A DNA stretch of 64,000 nucleotides from assembly GCF_000006565.2 (NCBI RefSeq), contig NC_031478.1:3429127-3493126 (forward strand). Direction: 5' to 3'. Under the pieces are notes generated by a model. It saw nothing but the letters and a program-made list of their open reading frames with translations, was not told where the DNA came from and made no database searches. A program made the translations under genes and the position numbers. Origin of the DNA: Toxoplasma gondii ME49. Lineage: Eukaryota > Apicomplexa > Conoidasida > Eucoccidiorida > Sarcocystidae. Of the stretch, positions 12,532 to 24,468 are shown in pieces. Position 1 is the stretch's first letter. Each line of letters starts with the position of its first letter.

Positions 12532-15500
12532 TTCGAATCGAAAAAGTGCGAAAAAGTTGAGGGGGCGACAACAAAAGATGTGTGGGGGAGCGATTCAGAG
12601 AGTCGAAGTCGCGAACACAAGAACGGAACAATCGCGGCGTTTCAGCCACCGAAGTGTGTGCGTGGATGTACCGGAAACTGCGGGCAGGTTCGGTGCGCGC
12701 CTTTCCCTCTGCCGCGAGAAACAAAACTTTCTTCGAATGGAAAACAACACATACAGAATGATGAAATGCCGTGCCGCACCCAGTTTCTCGTCTCGTCTGG
12801 CAAGTCTTCCGACTTTACGGCCGCTTTTCTCCCCGGCGAAATAGCAAACACCTTTTACGCACGCGGTTGTCCGCGCGCCGTCGACCGATCTTCTCGGAGG
12901 GAAATGACAGGGTTTCGAACAGTCACACCGAGATTTAAAACTCGTGCAACGCTGAAAAAGCAAAAGTTCTCAAATACAGTTGTGCCTCTCGCTCTTGAGA
13001 TCACAAAATTCGCTGAAAGGAAATCTCACCACTCTCCGGCGCGTTCGCAGCCTCTGTCGACAGCCAGCTGAGGGGTGGACCTGCGTGGCAGGGCAATATC
13101 GCTGGCCTGAATCGATCGTGAATGTACACAGCCAACTTGAATTTCTGCCAGCCAGAACTGGCGGCCTCTCGGGACGTGGCGCGTGGGCGCCCGGTGCAGT
13201 CGCCTCGAGCGATTCCCCGAGTTTGCCCTTTAAAAACTCTTTGCGGCCAGTGCAAGCGCTTCTTGCGTGACGTTTCCTTTTTTTTTCTACGCTGTGCAAA
13301 CCATTTCCGTCAAGAGGGTAGTGGACTGCGAAACGTCGAAGTGTGGCTTAGCGACACGAGAAGTGATATTCGAGCACCGGCGTTCGGCAGGTTTCGGGTA
13401 TTTCCGTGAGAAGGGGAAAGCGGGGAAAAGGGCACGGTGGCTGTTCCGAACTGGTCTAAAATTTCCCCGTGAGTGTCGCATTCCTCTGCACACACTCCGT
13501 TGCCCAACCAACTCGTCCCGGTCGCCACGGGCACACAGAGCACTGCAAATTCCTTGCTGGCATACGAAAAACAGAAACATTCAGGAATACCACGACTCTT
13601 GTGGACTCCGGTAGCCCAGCTTGAAGAAAGAATAAGCGTTTGCACAGTCGAGTAGCATGCTGCATGTTTTCCGAGTCCAGTTGGTCACCCGGGACTGGGA
13701 ACATTCGGGGCCAGACCGAGCGCAAAAACACAAAGGGAATGGAACTGCTGTTGCTCTTTCTATTAGATGCATAGGACGAGGAATTGACGAGACACAACCT
13801 TCTATCGCAGAAAGGCATCGAATCGTCGAGATAGGTGTCTGATTTTTGACTAACAGCATCCAACTCTACCTAGGCACCTGAAAAAGAAATCAGACTGAGG
13901 TACGGAGTGGGGAGATGCAGACTAAAGGCTCTGTGTTTCTGGTCTGAAGAAACAAAGAGGGGGACAAAACGCAGGGTCAAGTCTTGAGGATACAGTCTAA
14001 AAGTTGACCCGTTCGCATAACAGAAAAACGCGCTTACCCATTATTCTACACGTTTACAAAAGTGTCGGTCAATCGACAACAGCTACGTCCGTTTAAGGAC
14101 TGTTTTCTAATATGTCGTGTAATATGCTCAAGGCGTTATATATGGATTAGTCTTATCACCGGGACACCAGATTCACCTGCGTCCGCCGTTCCGTAGACAC
14201 GGCGGTGGTACTGAGTGTTGATGATAAACGCGGACAACCTAAGAAATGAACTAACGTTCTTCTTGGTGCACCAATTTCGGCTAAATCGATGTGCAGTCCG
14301 TTACGCGTACAGGAGGAGGGAAAAATATGCGGGTACTCGCTATCACACGGACAGCAGTTGAGTCTGAAGCCTGTTTCAAAACGTATCGCAAGACGCCATC
14401 AGCAGGTGTCCTCGATTGACTGCAGATAAATCACCGTGTCAAGATGCTGTCCTGTGAACCTGTTTACTATCTAGAAACCCCTTTTCAACTGTGAATCCGC
14501 CTGCGATTAAAACTGTTCCGCGTTGCCAAAACCCTCTGGCACGCTAAACCCCTGACCGAATGCATGGCCTTGTTTTTATGAAAGCGGGGCTCTGCAAAAC
14601 GTTCTCAAGACAGAAAGCTGTGGAGTGTGAGGCTCTGATGACTTCGAAAGCACGTCAGCGTGAATGGAAAAAACATTCAACGATCTGACCTTTTGTCATG
14701 GTGTGGACTCATGCCTGCTTACGGCCTCCGATTGCAAAACTGTGGACACCACGGCGCGTAGCAGGGTCCTTCGCCGCCAGCCTACGGCGACTAGACTTCC
14801 TCCAGTCTGGTGCGGGAAGGGTGGGGCTTTTGACCCCTCGATACTAGACATTATGTTCATGTGGAGGCGACAGGTGAGTACCACTGCCTTACCACTGAAG
14901 AGTGCGGCAGGGCCTCTAGAGATGATTGGCCTGCATGACCATTTCCTTTGCACATTCAGCGTTTCTGGAATGCTGCGTACATACGGCAAAACAATCGCGA
15001 TCCGGGATGTTAATTTTGCCTACACTAATCACCAGCAGATTCACGGTGTGCGGTAGAATATATGGAGGTGCATTCATCTAAAAGAATCCCTTTATCATTC
15101 TTTTGTGCACCGCCCTTTGTGGCTCAGCCTTGCGCTCACAAAACTCTTCTCGTAAAAAAAGGTGAATCTGGCGTTCAAGGGCACTGCGCCGCAGTTGCAA
15201 CTTCCGCTTCAAGCTGGCAGCATGGATGCGAGTGTGTCTACTAGACTGAGTGCTGGGGTGAGACGGCGTTGCCGACTGCGCAGGATATGGATTTTTTTCG
15301 AGAGTCCTTTTGAAGGGAAGAAAAGACCAGAATCAAGTATCCCTAGCAGTCCTGCATTTCTGTTCTTCGGGCTATGACGAGAATCCCCTCCACACGAAGA
15401 GGAAAAACGCGAAGGGCTGCGCGAAAGGACAATTCCAAGCGAAAAAATGTGCGGGCCTCATCATACACCCGCGTGCTGGTTGGGGCTGCCAGAAACAATG

Positions 15501-15887
15501 GTACACCTCATACACCACTGTGTACCGGCAACCTGAAGGCACTCAGAAAAACACTTTGCATTCACGATCCCCTCCAGAGACGCACATAGCAAGCGATGTT
15601 GACAACTGTTTCACTTCTCTTGGAATAAAGAGCCCCTCTTTGTGCACCTCCGTGTTCAAAAAGAGACGAGACATGCGGCACCTTTCCTCTTCCACCCACC
15701 CGTCTTCGTCGTCGAAGCCGCTCCATTGTTGAAGCCCCCGCGGCCCGCATCCTTTTCTATACACCACAGGCCACTCAGTCCCACCACATCACCGCGGCAG
15801 AAACTCGGTGCCACCTGAGCCTTCGTTGCATGCTTCCATCGAAGAAAACGCCATCGATACGTTCCTCCTCGAATTAACGAAGCGCCA
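12532..15887. other. Intergenic: GAP45 promoter/leader and 3' region of the Mei2-like gene
   Basis: No exon chain or domain was found. The first kilobase upstream of GAP45 should contain its promoter and leader. The right end, next to the stop codon at 15888, should hold the 3' UTR of the RNA-binding protein gene. Short frames around 14.7-15.0 kb and 15.3-15.7 kb show no coding signal I trust. Confidence 0.3.
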
Positions 15888-18800
15888 TCACCACCGGGGA
15901 GCTGCAACCGAGGTCGTGCCTGCAGCCGGAGCAGGTGCGGTCCCGGCATAGCTCGTCGAGACAGCAGCCCCGCTTCCAGGGCTCGACCGGCTCGTCGCCG
16001 AAGTGCTCGCCGCCTGGGGCGCGACCGCGTAGGGGACAGCAGCGGCGGTCGGAGCCGCCACAGGAGCCGTAGCTGAGGCCCATTGCTGCGTCGCAGGGTA
16101 GCCATTCGCCGCCTGCGGCTGGGGCTGCTGATACGCGTACAGGCTGTACGGAGCAGGTTGGTACGGCACTGCGTACGCGCCGTACGCCGCTGGACCCGCC
16201 GCATACTGCGAAAAAGAAAGCAACGGCGTAAAGCCGAATGGCGAGCAAAGACACACATGGTGCAAACCCTAATGCTTCCGCCGAAACGACGCTCCATGCC
16301 ATTTCCACGCGATGTGTTTGCCTCCGTCGTCGCCACAACACATATATCCTCCGCCACGTCTAGCACGCAAGTAAGTCATTTTCGATGATAACAAACAGCG
16401 ACGAGTGAACGATGCAAACATAACACTGTGATTTGCAGTGCGCATATGCAACGTGGAACGTGCTGATCGCAACACACACGAAGTACACACGCATGCAATT
16501 CGTTAGGACATGTCATGTCTGTATATGTAAAAGCGTCGCACAACTCCTGCAAATATCGAGGTTGCGTTCCTTCGTTCCTTCACTGTGGGATATCATCTAC
16601 ACCGATACTGATAAATCGCCGCTCTCCCAAATTGTGCCGATGTGGACATCTAAGAAGCTCGGGAGAAACGTGACTCACCGGCACCGCCGCGACGTAGGCG
16701 GGTGGAGGGTGTTGGGGCGTGAGAGGACCCGACGCGTAGATTGCGGGGACAGCGTGAGGATGGTGAGAACTCACCGGCGCAGCGTAAGGAGCCGAGGCAT
16801 AAGCTCGAGACATTCCCCCGCTTCCTGAGCTGCTCCCTCTGACGGGGCCGTAGCTCTCTGGTGTCCGGCGTGAAGCCCCTGACCGCTCCACATTTTTGTT
16901 TCTGCCCAAAAGACAAGCCAACCAGAGCGTCGCATCCCATCATTGAAGCACGTAAACATGACACGGAAGGAGATTCGCGAACCCGTCCAACATACAGAGA
17001 AATGGTCGAAATTCAAAAACGACTTTCCACCACCTCCACGTGCCTGAGCCCCACACTCAGTGAATAGGCATACAACAGGAAGTCACACCTTCTGCTAGTG
17101 ATATCTCTTGTTCACCCCTCGAAGTCCTTTCCACAAGAAAAACAACGCACCACGGTATATATATACATACTGCAATTAGTAAAATGATCGTCCTACAGTC
17201 CGTATTTGCTTGAATTGCCTCACAAAGGGAAGGGGGGAAGGTATTCTGTAGATCCTCCTTAAACGACATACGGTCGACTCAGTTCTGAGACAGCTCACTA
17301 TCCTCACAAGCAGCGCTGAACCGACAGAGCAGCACCCACTTGCGACAACCGTTTCTCGTTTCCAACATACATTGTGCGCGAAGCATTTTGGGCGAAGCAG
17401 ATGTGCAGCGTGGCGCCATTGAAGACGTAGCCGTTCAACGACTCGAGAGCTTTCTGGGCATCTCGCAAGTCAAAATACTCGACGAACTTCTCCCTGAAAA
17501 CAGCAGACGAACACCAGGAAGCAGGCGGTTCATTCTCTAGAAAATGAAACAAGGAGCCAGCAGCCCTACGAAGGTTGTTGTTCTCTAGCTACCGCACGCA
17601 TAATATTTCTACATGTATGCTCATACAATTGCGGAAAGGACTTAGATGTTATTGGAGCAATGTTTCTCAGAAAGAAACCAGCGTCAAAAACACTCACATC
17701 TCCCCCCAACTGTTCGAGTGCTCCCACAAATCAGACTAGAGTCTTGTGTCACTGCATGCACTCGCCTTCTTTTGGAACTATAGTTTTTCGACTTAGGTCA
17801 TCTTCAAAGTACATCTGTTGTTCACTGAATCTGTAGATGTAAAAACACTCTGAAATGTAGGCGTCGTTTCTTCGAACTGACAGCACGTCGGTGTCCACCT
17901 CCACGGATATCAGCACGATATGATTTCTTGACAGACTGGGAACCTCCTTTCACTCTCTGGCACTCTTTCCGAAAAGAGCGCTTGCAAGAGAAGACAGAAA
18001 CTCCACTTACGTCTCTCTTTTCCGATTAGCCGAAACTTTCTTGAGGTCTCCATGCTTCGAAAAAAGCTCCCTGTAGGCGTCCAGACTGTTTGGATCGGTC
18101 CAGTTTCCCGACACATGAACAGTGCTGACGGGGCGCACGTACAGTGTTCCCTGAGACAGGCGAGTTGCGAAAGAAACGAATTTGTCGCTAGTCTAGTGGT
18201 AACGTAGATGCAATATTTAACGGAAAACCGAATCACCTGAGTTGTTCCTACGGATATGTGAAAACTCCCGAGCACCGAGCTCGGAACATGCCACCCGAAA
18301 GTAAACACAGCTTCAAGAATGGGAGCTTAAGACACCGGCGCACAAAAGACTGCAAGCGTCCCCCCTACGTACGTCTAGCAGGGAACACTGCTTGGAATGC
18401 AGTTCAAATACGTCTCACACAAAAATAAATATCCACCCACACGTGTTCTGTGCTCAGCTGTAAACGCACGGGCGCAGCTCACTCTAAATACGTGCCTACA
18501 TTCATTTCCTTGGAGAGGTAGAACATATATCACGGATTACTTTGTGAGGTCTCCTCTACCATATTAGCGTGGTTACGTATGAATGCCTGCCACCCTCACC
18601 GTATTGCCATCTTTATCGGGACGCTTCACAGCTGAGAACTGAACTTCCACTCGCTTGCCCAAGACATCGGAGCCACGCAGGGCGTCGCGAGCAGCTTCGG
18701 CGTGTCGGAGATCATACTGTGTACGCACATGGACAAAAAACAACAAAACCGCAGCACTAAAAAGCCATTATCACGTTTGCTCTCGCCCTGCCACCGGAAC

Positions 18801-19894
18801 TGCAGTGCAGGAGGATTTTTCCAAGACGGCAACTCACATAGATGCCAAAATACTCGCATCGAGAAGACACCCGTGTCACTTGCCCTCAAGAATGCGTCAC
18901 CACACCTGCAGACTTTAAACAGATGCACGTACCAAAGAAAGAAACATACATGCACATCAAGGGACGAACACACGCCTTTGGAAAATACACGTGCTGAGCA
19001 AGGAAACCCACCGGATAGTTCGCAACCTCTGAGGTCGGTACCACGATCTCGAGCCACATAGAGCGACGCGCTAAGAGACCCGCCAGAGCCCCGGTGTGTG
19101 ATTCTTTCTTATGCTTACGAACTCGACAAACGCCATCCGTTTCTCGGGATAAACGGCAACTTTCTTGAGGTCGCCGTGCTGCAAGACGACGTCACGTAAA
19201 CTGTCTTCAGTCACATCTTCCGGGAGACGCCCAAAAAAAAGGGTACGGCTTTGGAGGGCGTCTGGTTCTTGATCTGCAGATGCATACATGCAGTTAGTAC
19301 ACTCAATGGCAGGCGTTCTCGCGTACCTCGTACTGTGTAGGCAATTCTTTCACGAAAAGGGAAGTGAAAATGCGAATTTGAGTCACATATCAACACCGCT
19401 ACATTGTGGAATTGCAGGACTGAACGGAACGAGACGTGAAATCCCATGTCGCCAGCGTTCCCGGACTTTACGCTCACGATATCGACCCGAATTTTTGTTT
19501 GTAAGAGTGGATCGCATCTAAGGCGAGATTCGCTGGTAGTACCTTACGGGTGATAGCGCGCCAAGCGTTGTGCCTGGGACGTGCCCAGACTCACGAGATT
19601 TTCCACCACCTGTACGCTGAGTAAGCGGTCAAAATCCGTAGGGAAACTTGCCTGTAGCGCAAAAGTCCAGTGCTAGTCTAGACATTCCGGGGAGACGCGG
19701 CGCGGATACAGTGCATCCTGCTTACCAAGTGGGTTGGGTGCGGATTGTGCCGAAGGTGTTTGCCACTGAGAATACTGCGCTGCGTTGGCTCCCCACGTGT
19801 AGTCTGCAGCTGCGACAGCCGCCGTCGTGCCTGCTCCATACGCATACCCGTAGTGACTGTAGGGGTGAATGCCGTACTGCGGAGGGGCCGCCAT
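15888..19894 (-). CDS. Mei2-like RNA-binding protein with two RRMs
   Basis: Seven exons, all phase-consistent: 19894-19726, 19273-19119, 18716-18600, 18150-18011, 17493-17308, 16901-16679 and 16205-15888, about 435 residues. The start is the AUG in context AAGATGGCG; an upstream in-frame AUG at 20074 is less likely. RRM1 spans about residues 65-138, with RNP2-like LFFGRL and RNP1-like RMAFVEF. It is followed by YDLRHAEAARDAL, and the KRVEVQFS strand closes it. RRM2 spans about 148-232, with LYVRPV and EKFVEYFDLRDAQKAL. The DxR-A-A pattern after each RNP1 and the short linker are typical of the tandem N-terminal RRMs of the Mei2 family of fission yeast and plants, regulators of meiosis and RNA fate. 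The rest is low-complexity Pro/Ala/Tyr/Gln. The C-terminal RRM3 of classical Mei2 is not seen. An RNA-regulatory role is inferred. Confidence 0.85.
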
Positions 19895-22800
19895 CTTGAC
19901 CCGCCCGAGGGTTGATGGCTCCTCCTCTAACGAGATCCACGAAGCCAAGAACGGCGGACCGGGACTGGACCGAGAACAGAGACCACGTCCCGTCAAAGCG
20001 AATAGACAGCTCCTACACCACTGAGTGGCTTGCGCAAAAAAGGCGTCGAAGACTGGTTTGCAGGAAAGGGGCAAAGAATGCAGCTGGACTGACCCACAGT
20101 GGCGCGCGTGCGGGGACAGAACTTTGGACCGGAGCAGACGTCCGGAAAGACACGGAGGGTTATTGACTAATCAAACAGAGGAAATGTGGAAGGAATAGAC
20201 ATTTAGTTTGAGGCGTCGGGAAACAGCTGTTTCCAGCTTTTGAATCCCGTTTTGCCGAATGAGCGTTGCTCCCGTACACCACCGCGACGGCAAGAAAAAA
20301 CCGAAGCGCAGCTGCACTGTACCGACACGCAAAAGTTCTTGCCGTGTTGTCTGGGTCGGTGTTTCGTTTCCCCCGATACGTCGGAAATTCTGGCGAAGTT
20401 GATGGTGTCGGTTCGAGTGGAATCGTCGCGCGCCAAACTGCTCGACCGCAAGAAAAAATAGGTTCGGTTACCGGCGAGAGTGAGACACGCGCAAAATCGT
20501 CAGCAAGGGGAGGAAAGCTGCCAAAGACCGTTTCATTTATAGCAGAAATCCACGACAACGACGCGTTTCCCAGGGGCGATTTCCAAAACAGCATACGGGA
20601 TTCTTTACCAGCAAACCCTTTGGTGCCAAGTCAACGGCCGTCGCAACAGGAACGCCTCGTGCAGGGGAAAAGACGAAAAACACGCGGGAAAAACGCTATT
20701 GGGGGGGACTGCCAGTGCCAGGGGCGCAATCAGAAAACACAGCGCCGACAACGTTTTTCGATGCAGCTAACCGGGGAAACGAAAGAGGATTGGAATGAGC
20801 CACAGAAGTCAGGAAAGAAGAAGACACCAAAGTGAAGCACCAAAATTCCATACCACCAAGAAATGAGTGCAAACGGAGAGAGAGAGCTTACCCCGGATAA
20901 AAAGGTGCGCACTTTACGCTGCCGCCCACTCTCTCGCTCTTCAGCAGCTCGTCGTCCCATGGGCATCGAACTCCGTGAGGCATCACTGGGATGAAGCTTG
21001 TTCCCAGTGTGTGGTTGTTGACCGTCTGTCACGTCAGTTGGTGTCCGCAAAAGGCCACCTGCAGGAAAAATCGGAATAAAAGGGAACCCTGGCACAAAAA
21101 GCGTACGACAAGGAATGGAGCACCGGCCTTCCCCAACGAGTGGGCGCATTCGCGGTGAAGGCCTCAGCAATCCGGCGGACCCAGGCCCTCTGGCAAGGAC
21201 TTCTGTACGGCCGTAGCTCTGTATTCTGAAGTGCATGTTTCCTGGGCGTGAAGTTAGGGTTTCGGCATGCACAAGAGGTTGGAGATCTGGCTACGGTTAC
21301 GTTAGTACGGAAAAACAGTGGCGCGCGCTTGCAGTTCTGATGGCGTTCCGTGGCATGAATACATGCTGGCGACTCCGACGATGAAGAGACACTCCAAGCT
21401 ACCAGAGACCGCGACTGACTCTGGCAGTGAGGTCACGATAATTCTATTAATCGTTATTCTGTGGAAATGGGATGCACAAGTTGTTTGGAGTCGCGGTGCG
21501 GATCCTGGAAATTAGTGCAGTACGTCGCCGTGAAGCCACAGCAAACAGGCGTAGACATCACGTCCCACTCGTGGTGAATGTAAGGTTCCCGGTTTTTCCT
21601 GTTGAGTGCTGGAACAGTCACGAAGTTGATGGTGGATGGCAGGTTGAATGACTGTGATCCTTGGGTCCCTTTGTAATTTCATCTTTACACAACGCCGGTC
21701 CCTGTCTCCTCGTTGGCAGTTAGACGAACATTTCGGAAATATACAAAAACATATATTCGCTTTCTGTACTGGTGGCAACCATTATGTGAAGAGAGTCTCT
21801 GTTTGGCTCGAAAGACGAAGTACCCTAGCTGTTGTCTAACACCCGTCTACTGTCTAAACGTGCTTCACAATGCATGGCAAAGAACTATTTGCTACCAAGA
21901 GCTCAGAGGAAAAACTTGCGGTGACAAACGATGCCTGAGCATCCTTGTTGGGGCTCTGCCTTAATAGTTGTGCCCCCAGTGGCATTCAACAGGCGACGTT
22001 GAAGCCCGCCTTACACTTGTGATACGTAGTTGATGCACTGCCCGCTCATCCCTACCCGCCAAGACTGGATTTTCGGTTGTGCTTCCCAATTGCTGCAACA
22101 AGAACACTAGCACATTCTTGGTTGTCTTCGGTGAGCTGCTGAGATAAATTTTGTCTTATTGTCGATGACGAAGGTTCTACTGCAAAAAAACTGAGATGAA
22201 TAAGTTACGGTGTTGGGCTCGTGAGTGTTTATCAATACCTTGCTGAGTACAACTAGTAGTTGCACGCTTGCAAGAGGGAGGATTTTGTCTCTCTCCGTGA
22301 CCTCACTAGTAATAGTGGTGGACAGTGGTGCAGCCCGGTATATTGCAAGAACATGATGCATCAACCACCTACCTTTTCTTACAGAGTGATTCCCGATAGA
22401 TAGTGTTCAGGCGTTAGGACCGCTACGGGTTGTGTATGCGTAGGAGCCCTTCTACGTGCCCACGGAATAGATTATGAACCTGAGCAAATTCCCTTTCCAT
22501 TTCGTTATTCGGTGTTCATATTTTATTTACAAAGTAGAGAGGCCCGCTCACGTGCCGGATGCAACAAATGTCCTCTCGTCCTAGTCATCGTCGGACAGCT
22601 GTTTATCAGATCCGTGTGGCACTGTCCTGGATAGCAACAGCGGGCGTTCCGGTCGCGCAGCAAAAACTGCGACACTAAGAAGACGCCAAAGGAAACGCGG
22701 GACAAAATAAATCGAAGAACTGACACCCAGAGGTGATAGGGAGGACGTGGTGTTAAAAAGGCAGCATCATTGTGCGCTCCCAAATCCTCGACGAGTTTGA

Positions 22801-24468
22801 CTCCAGCGGCAGCACATTCTGACCCAATAAGCGGTGCTGACCGCGGAAGAAGTTAAACGAAGGGGGTTTGTATAAGTTGCTTGAGGACATCGAAGAGGAG
22901 TTTGCATTAACCACTCTGCTCAGATTGAAGCTTTTAGGGTTGGACTCGGGAGAACGAAGCACGCGCGAAGCACGTCCAAGCGGGTGGTCTACCCAACATC
23001 GCAAAAGGTAAAGTCCATTAGCAAATCAGTCCCCTGTCGGTACGAGCAGATAGAACAGGGTTGGTAGAGGTTGCACTCCATTTTACGGAGCCTCTCTCCC
23101 CCCGCACAGAACACCTGAAAGAAACGCTATAACCTGCGAGGAAAGAGCATTTAAAACCCCCTACCAAACAAAGAGTGGGCTGCGAAATCCGTGCGGCTGG
23201 ACGTCGTAGTACGGCTCCAGGATCCTCCCACACAAAACAGGGCGTTCTAACCAACTGCTCAACTTACGAGAAAACTACAAACATAAGCTTGAATGACCTG
23301 AGTGACGGATGAGCTGGCTCAGTGTAATCAGCTGAATGTGAGAACAGGAAGAGATGACAGCCCTTCAGAATTTGGTCCGACACCTCCTTTGGTTTGAAAG
23401 CATGATCCACCCCCCCAAAGTTTATGAGCCCCCCCCCCCTGTCAGAGTTCATTTTTAAAGACAGGAAGTGCAGACTAGAGCGCGGCCTCCGGAGGGTCGC
23501 GTGTACATTCCAGCTTCTTTGTGTAGTACAGCCTGGATACGAAGAGAGGAAGCAGACACCATCTAGCGGAACTTGCCGACTCACTCCCCGTACACAGAGC
23601 TCTCGTTTGTGCTTTCTCGAACGATAGTTTACGCCTCTGCGCTCGGCCGGCTGGGCATGCGTCGCCAGAAAGAAAATGCTGGCTGCTGCAAGAATTGTCT
23701 GCCTTGTTTTGCCCAGAGACCGCATGCTGTTTCGGGGGAATACAGGTGGACCCGCGCTGCGCTCTGGTTGACTTACCGCTGCCTGGCAACAGCCCACGTG
23801 GTCGCGGGCCACACAGGGAAAGACTCAGTACTGCCCCTCCTAGGCGTAGCGATGATCCGTCAGCATACCAGGGCTGCTCGAGTTTTCGCTTTTCAGTAAC
23901 ACCTGTCAATACGAACGTGACATTTTTAGTGTGTTTTCCTGTGTCTGTGACTTCTCGTGAAGGGAAATGCTCTTGTTAACCGTTTTTTGTTTAGTTTAGT
24001 GTTTGCGCTAATGCCCTGGGCGACACGGGACTCGGTGACTGTGGCCAGGGGTGTCTTGAATATCTTTTTCGCGAGCGCGCTTCATACACGACAGAACGCC
24101 AGCCAGTTCAGAGACAAGAGTTCGCTGGTTTTGAACAAACAAAACAGCCTGTCCTGCGTTGTCTTTTCGTCTCTTTGCGCGCCTTTACCTGTTGGATGTT
24201 GGGGGGGAATCTGTTTTTTATGCCTCTTCCCAGCGCCAAGCCATGGGCTAGCCGGAAATCCGGCTAGCATCCAGTTGACCCGATATGCCAGAAACTGGTC
24301 TGTCCAACAGTGCTTCGTCAAATTTGCTTCCTCCAATGCGCACTTGAGCTTGGTTTCTTTCTGCAACTTCTCCCTCTTGTGGAGCTATAGGCTCAAACGC
24401 CGCATGGATCGCGGCGTGTCTTCTTAGTGTCTGTTTGGAGCGACTCGTTGGACAAGCGGTCAACCAAG
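19895..24468. other. Divergent intergenic region between the Mei2-like gene and RON3
   Basis: The two flanking genes point away from each other, so this 4.6 kb holds both promoters and leaders. No exon chain was found. The right part carries the GCTAGC palindrome described separately and an inverted GAGACG element (CGTCTC at about 24169-24174), a motif known from Toxoplasma promoters. Confidence 0.4.
24247..24268. promoter_or_regulatory. Palindromic pair of GCTAGC motifs upstream of RON3
   Basis: Two GCTAGC hexamers lie at 24247-24252 and 24263-24268. Together they form a perfect inverted repeat with 10-base arms (GCTAGCCGGA and its complement TCCGGCTAGC) and a 2-base spacer, about 200 bp before the RON3 start codon. 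GCTAGC is the reported core recognised by the apicomplexan AP2 factor AP2XI-5 in promoters of Toxoplasma rhoptry and microneme genes. The position and duplication suggest a real binding site for a dimer or pair of factors; binding itself is inference. Confidence 0.55.

Noticed and set aside
11825..12844. Plus-strand open frame of 339 codons opposite GAP45, rich in Ser/Ala
   Set aside because: It is the mirror of the Glu/Lys/Ala-rich coiled-coil codons of GAP45; the GAP45 reading is confirmed by acylation sites and length.
23421..23445. C-rich runs (CCCCCC) upstream of RON3 considered as a regulatory element
   Set aside because: Homopolymer runs are common here and no known motif or symmetry accompanies them.
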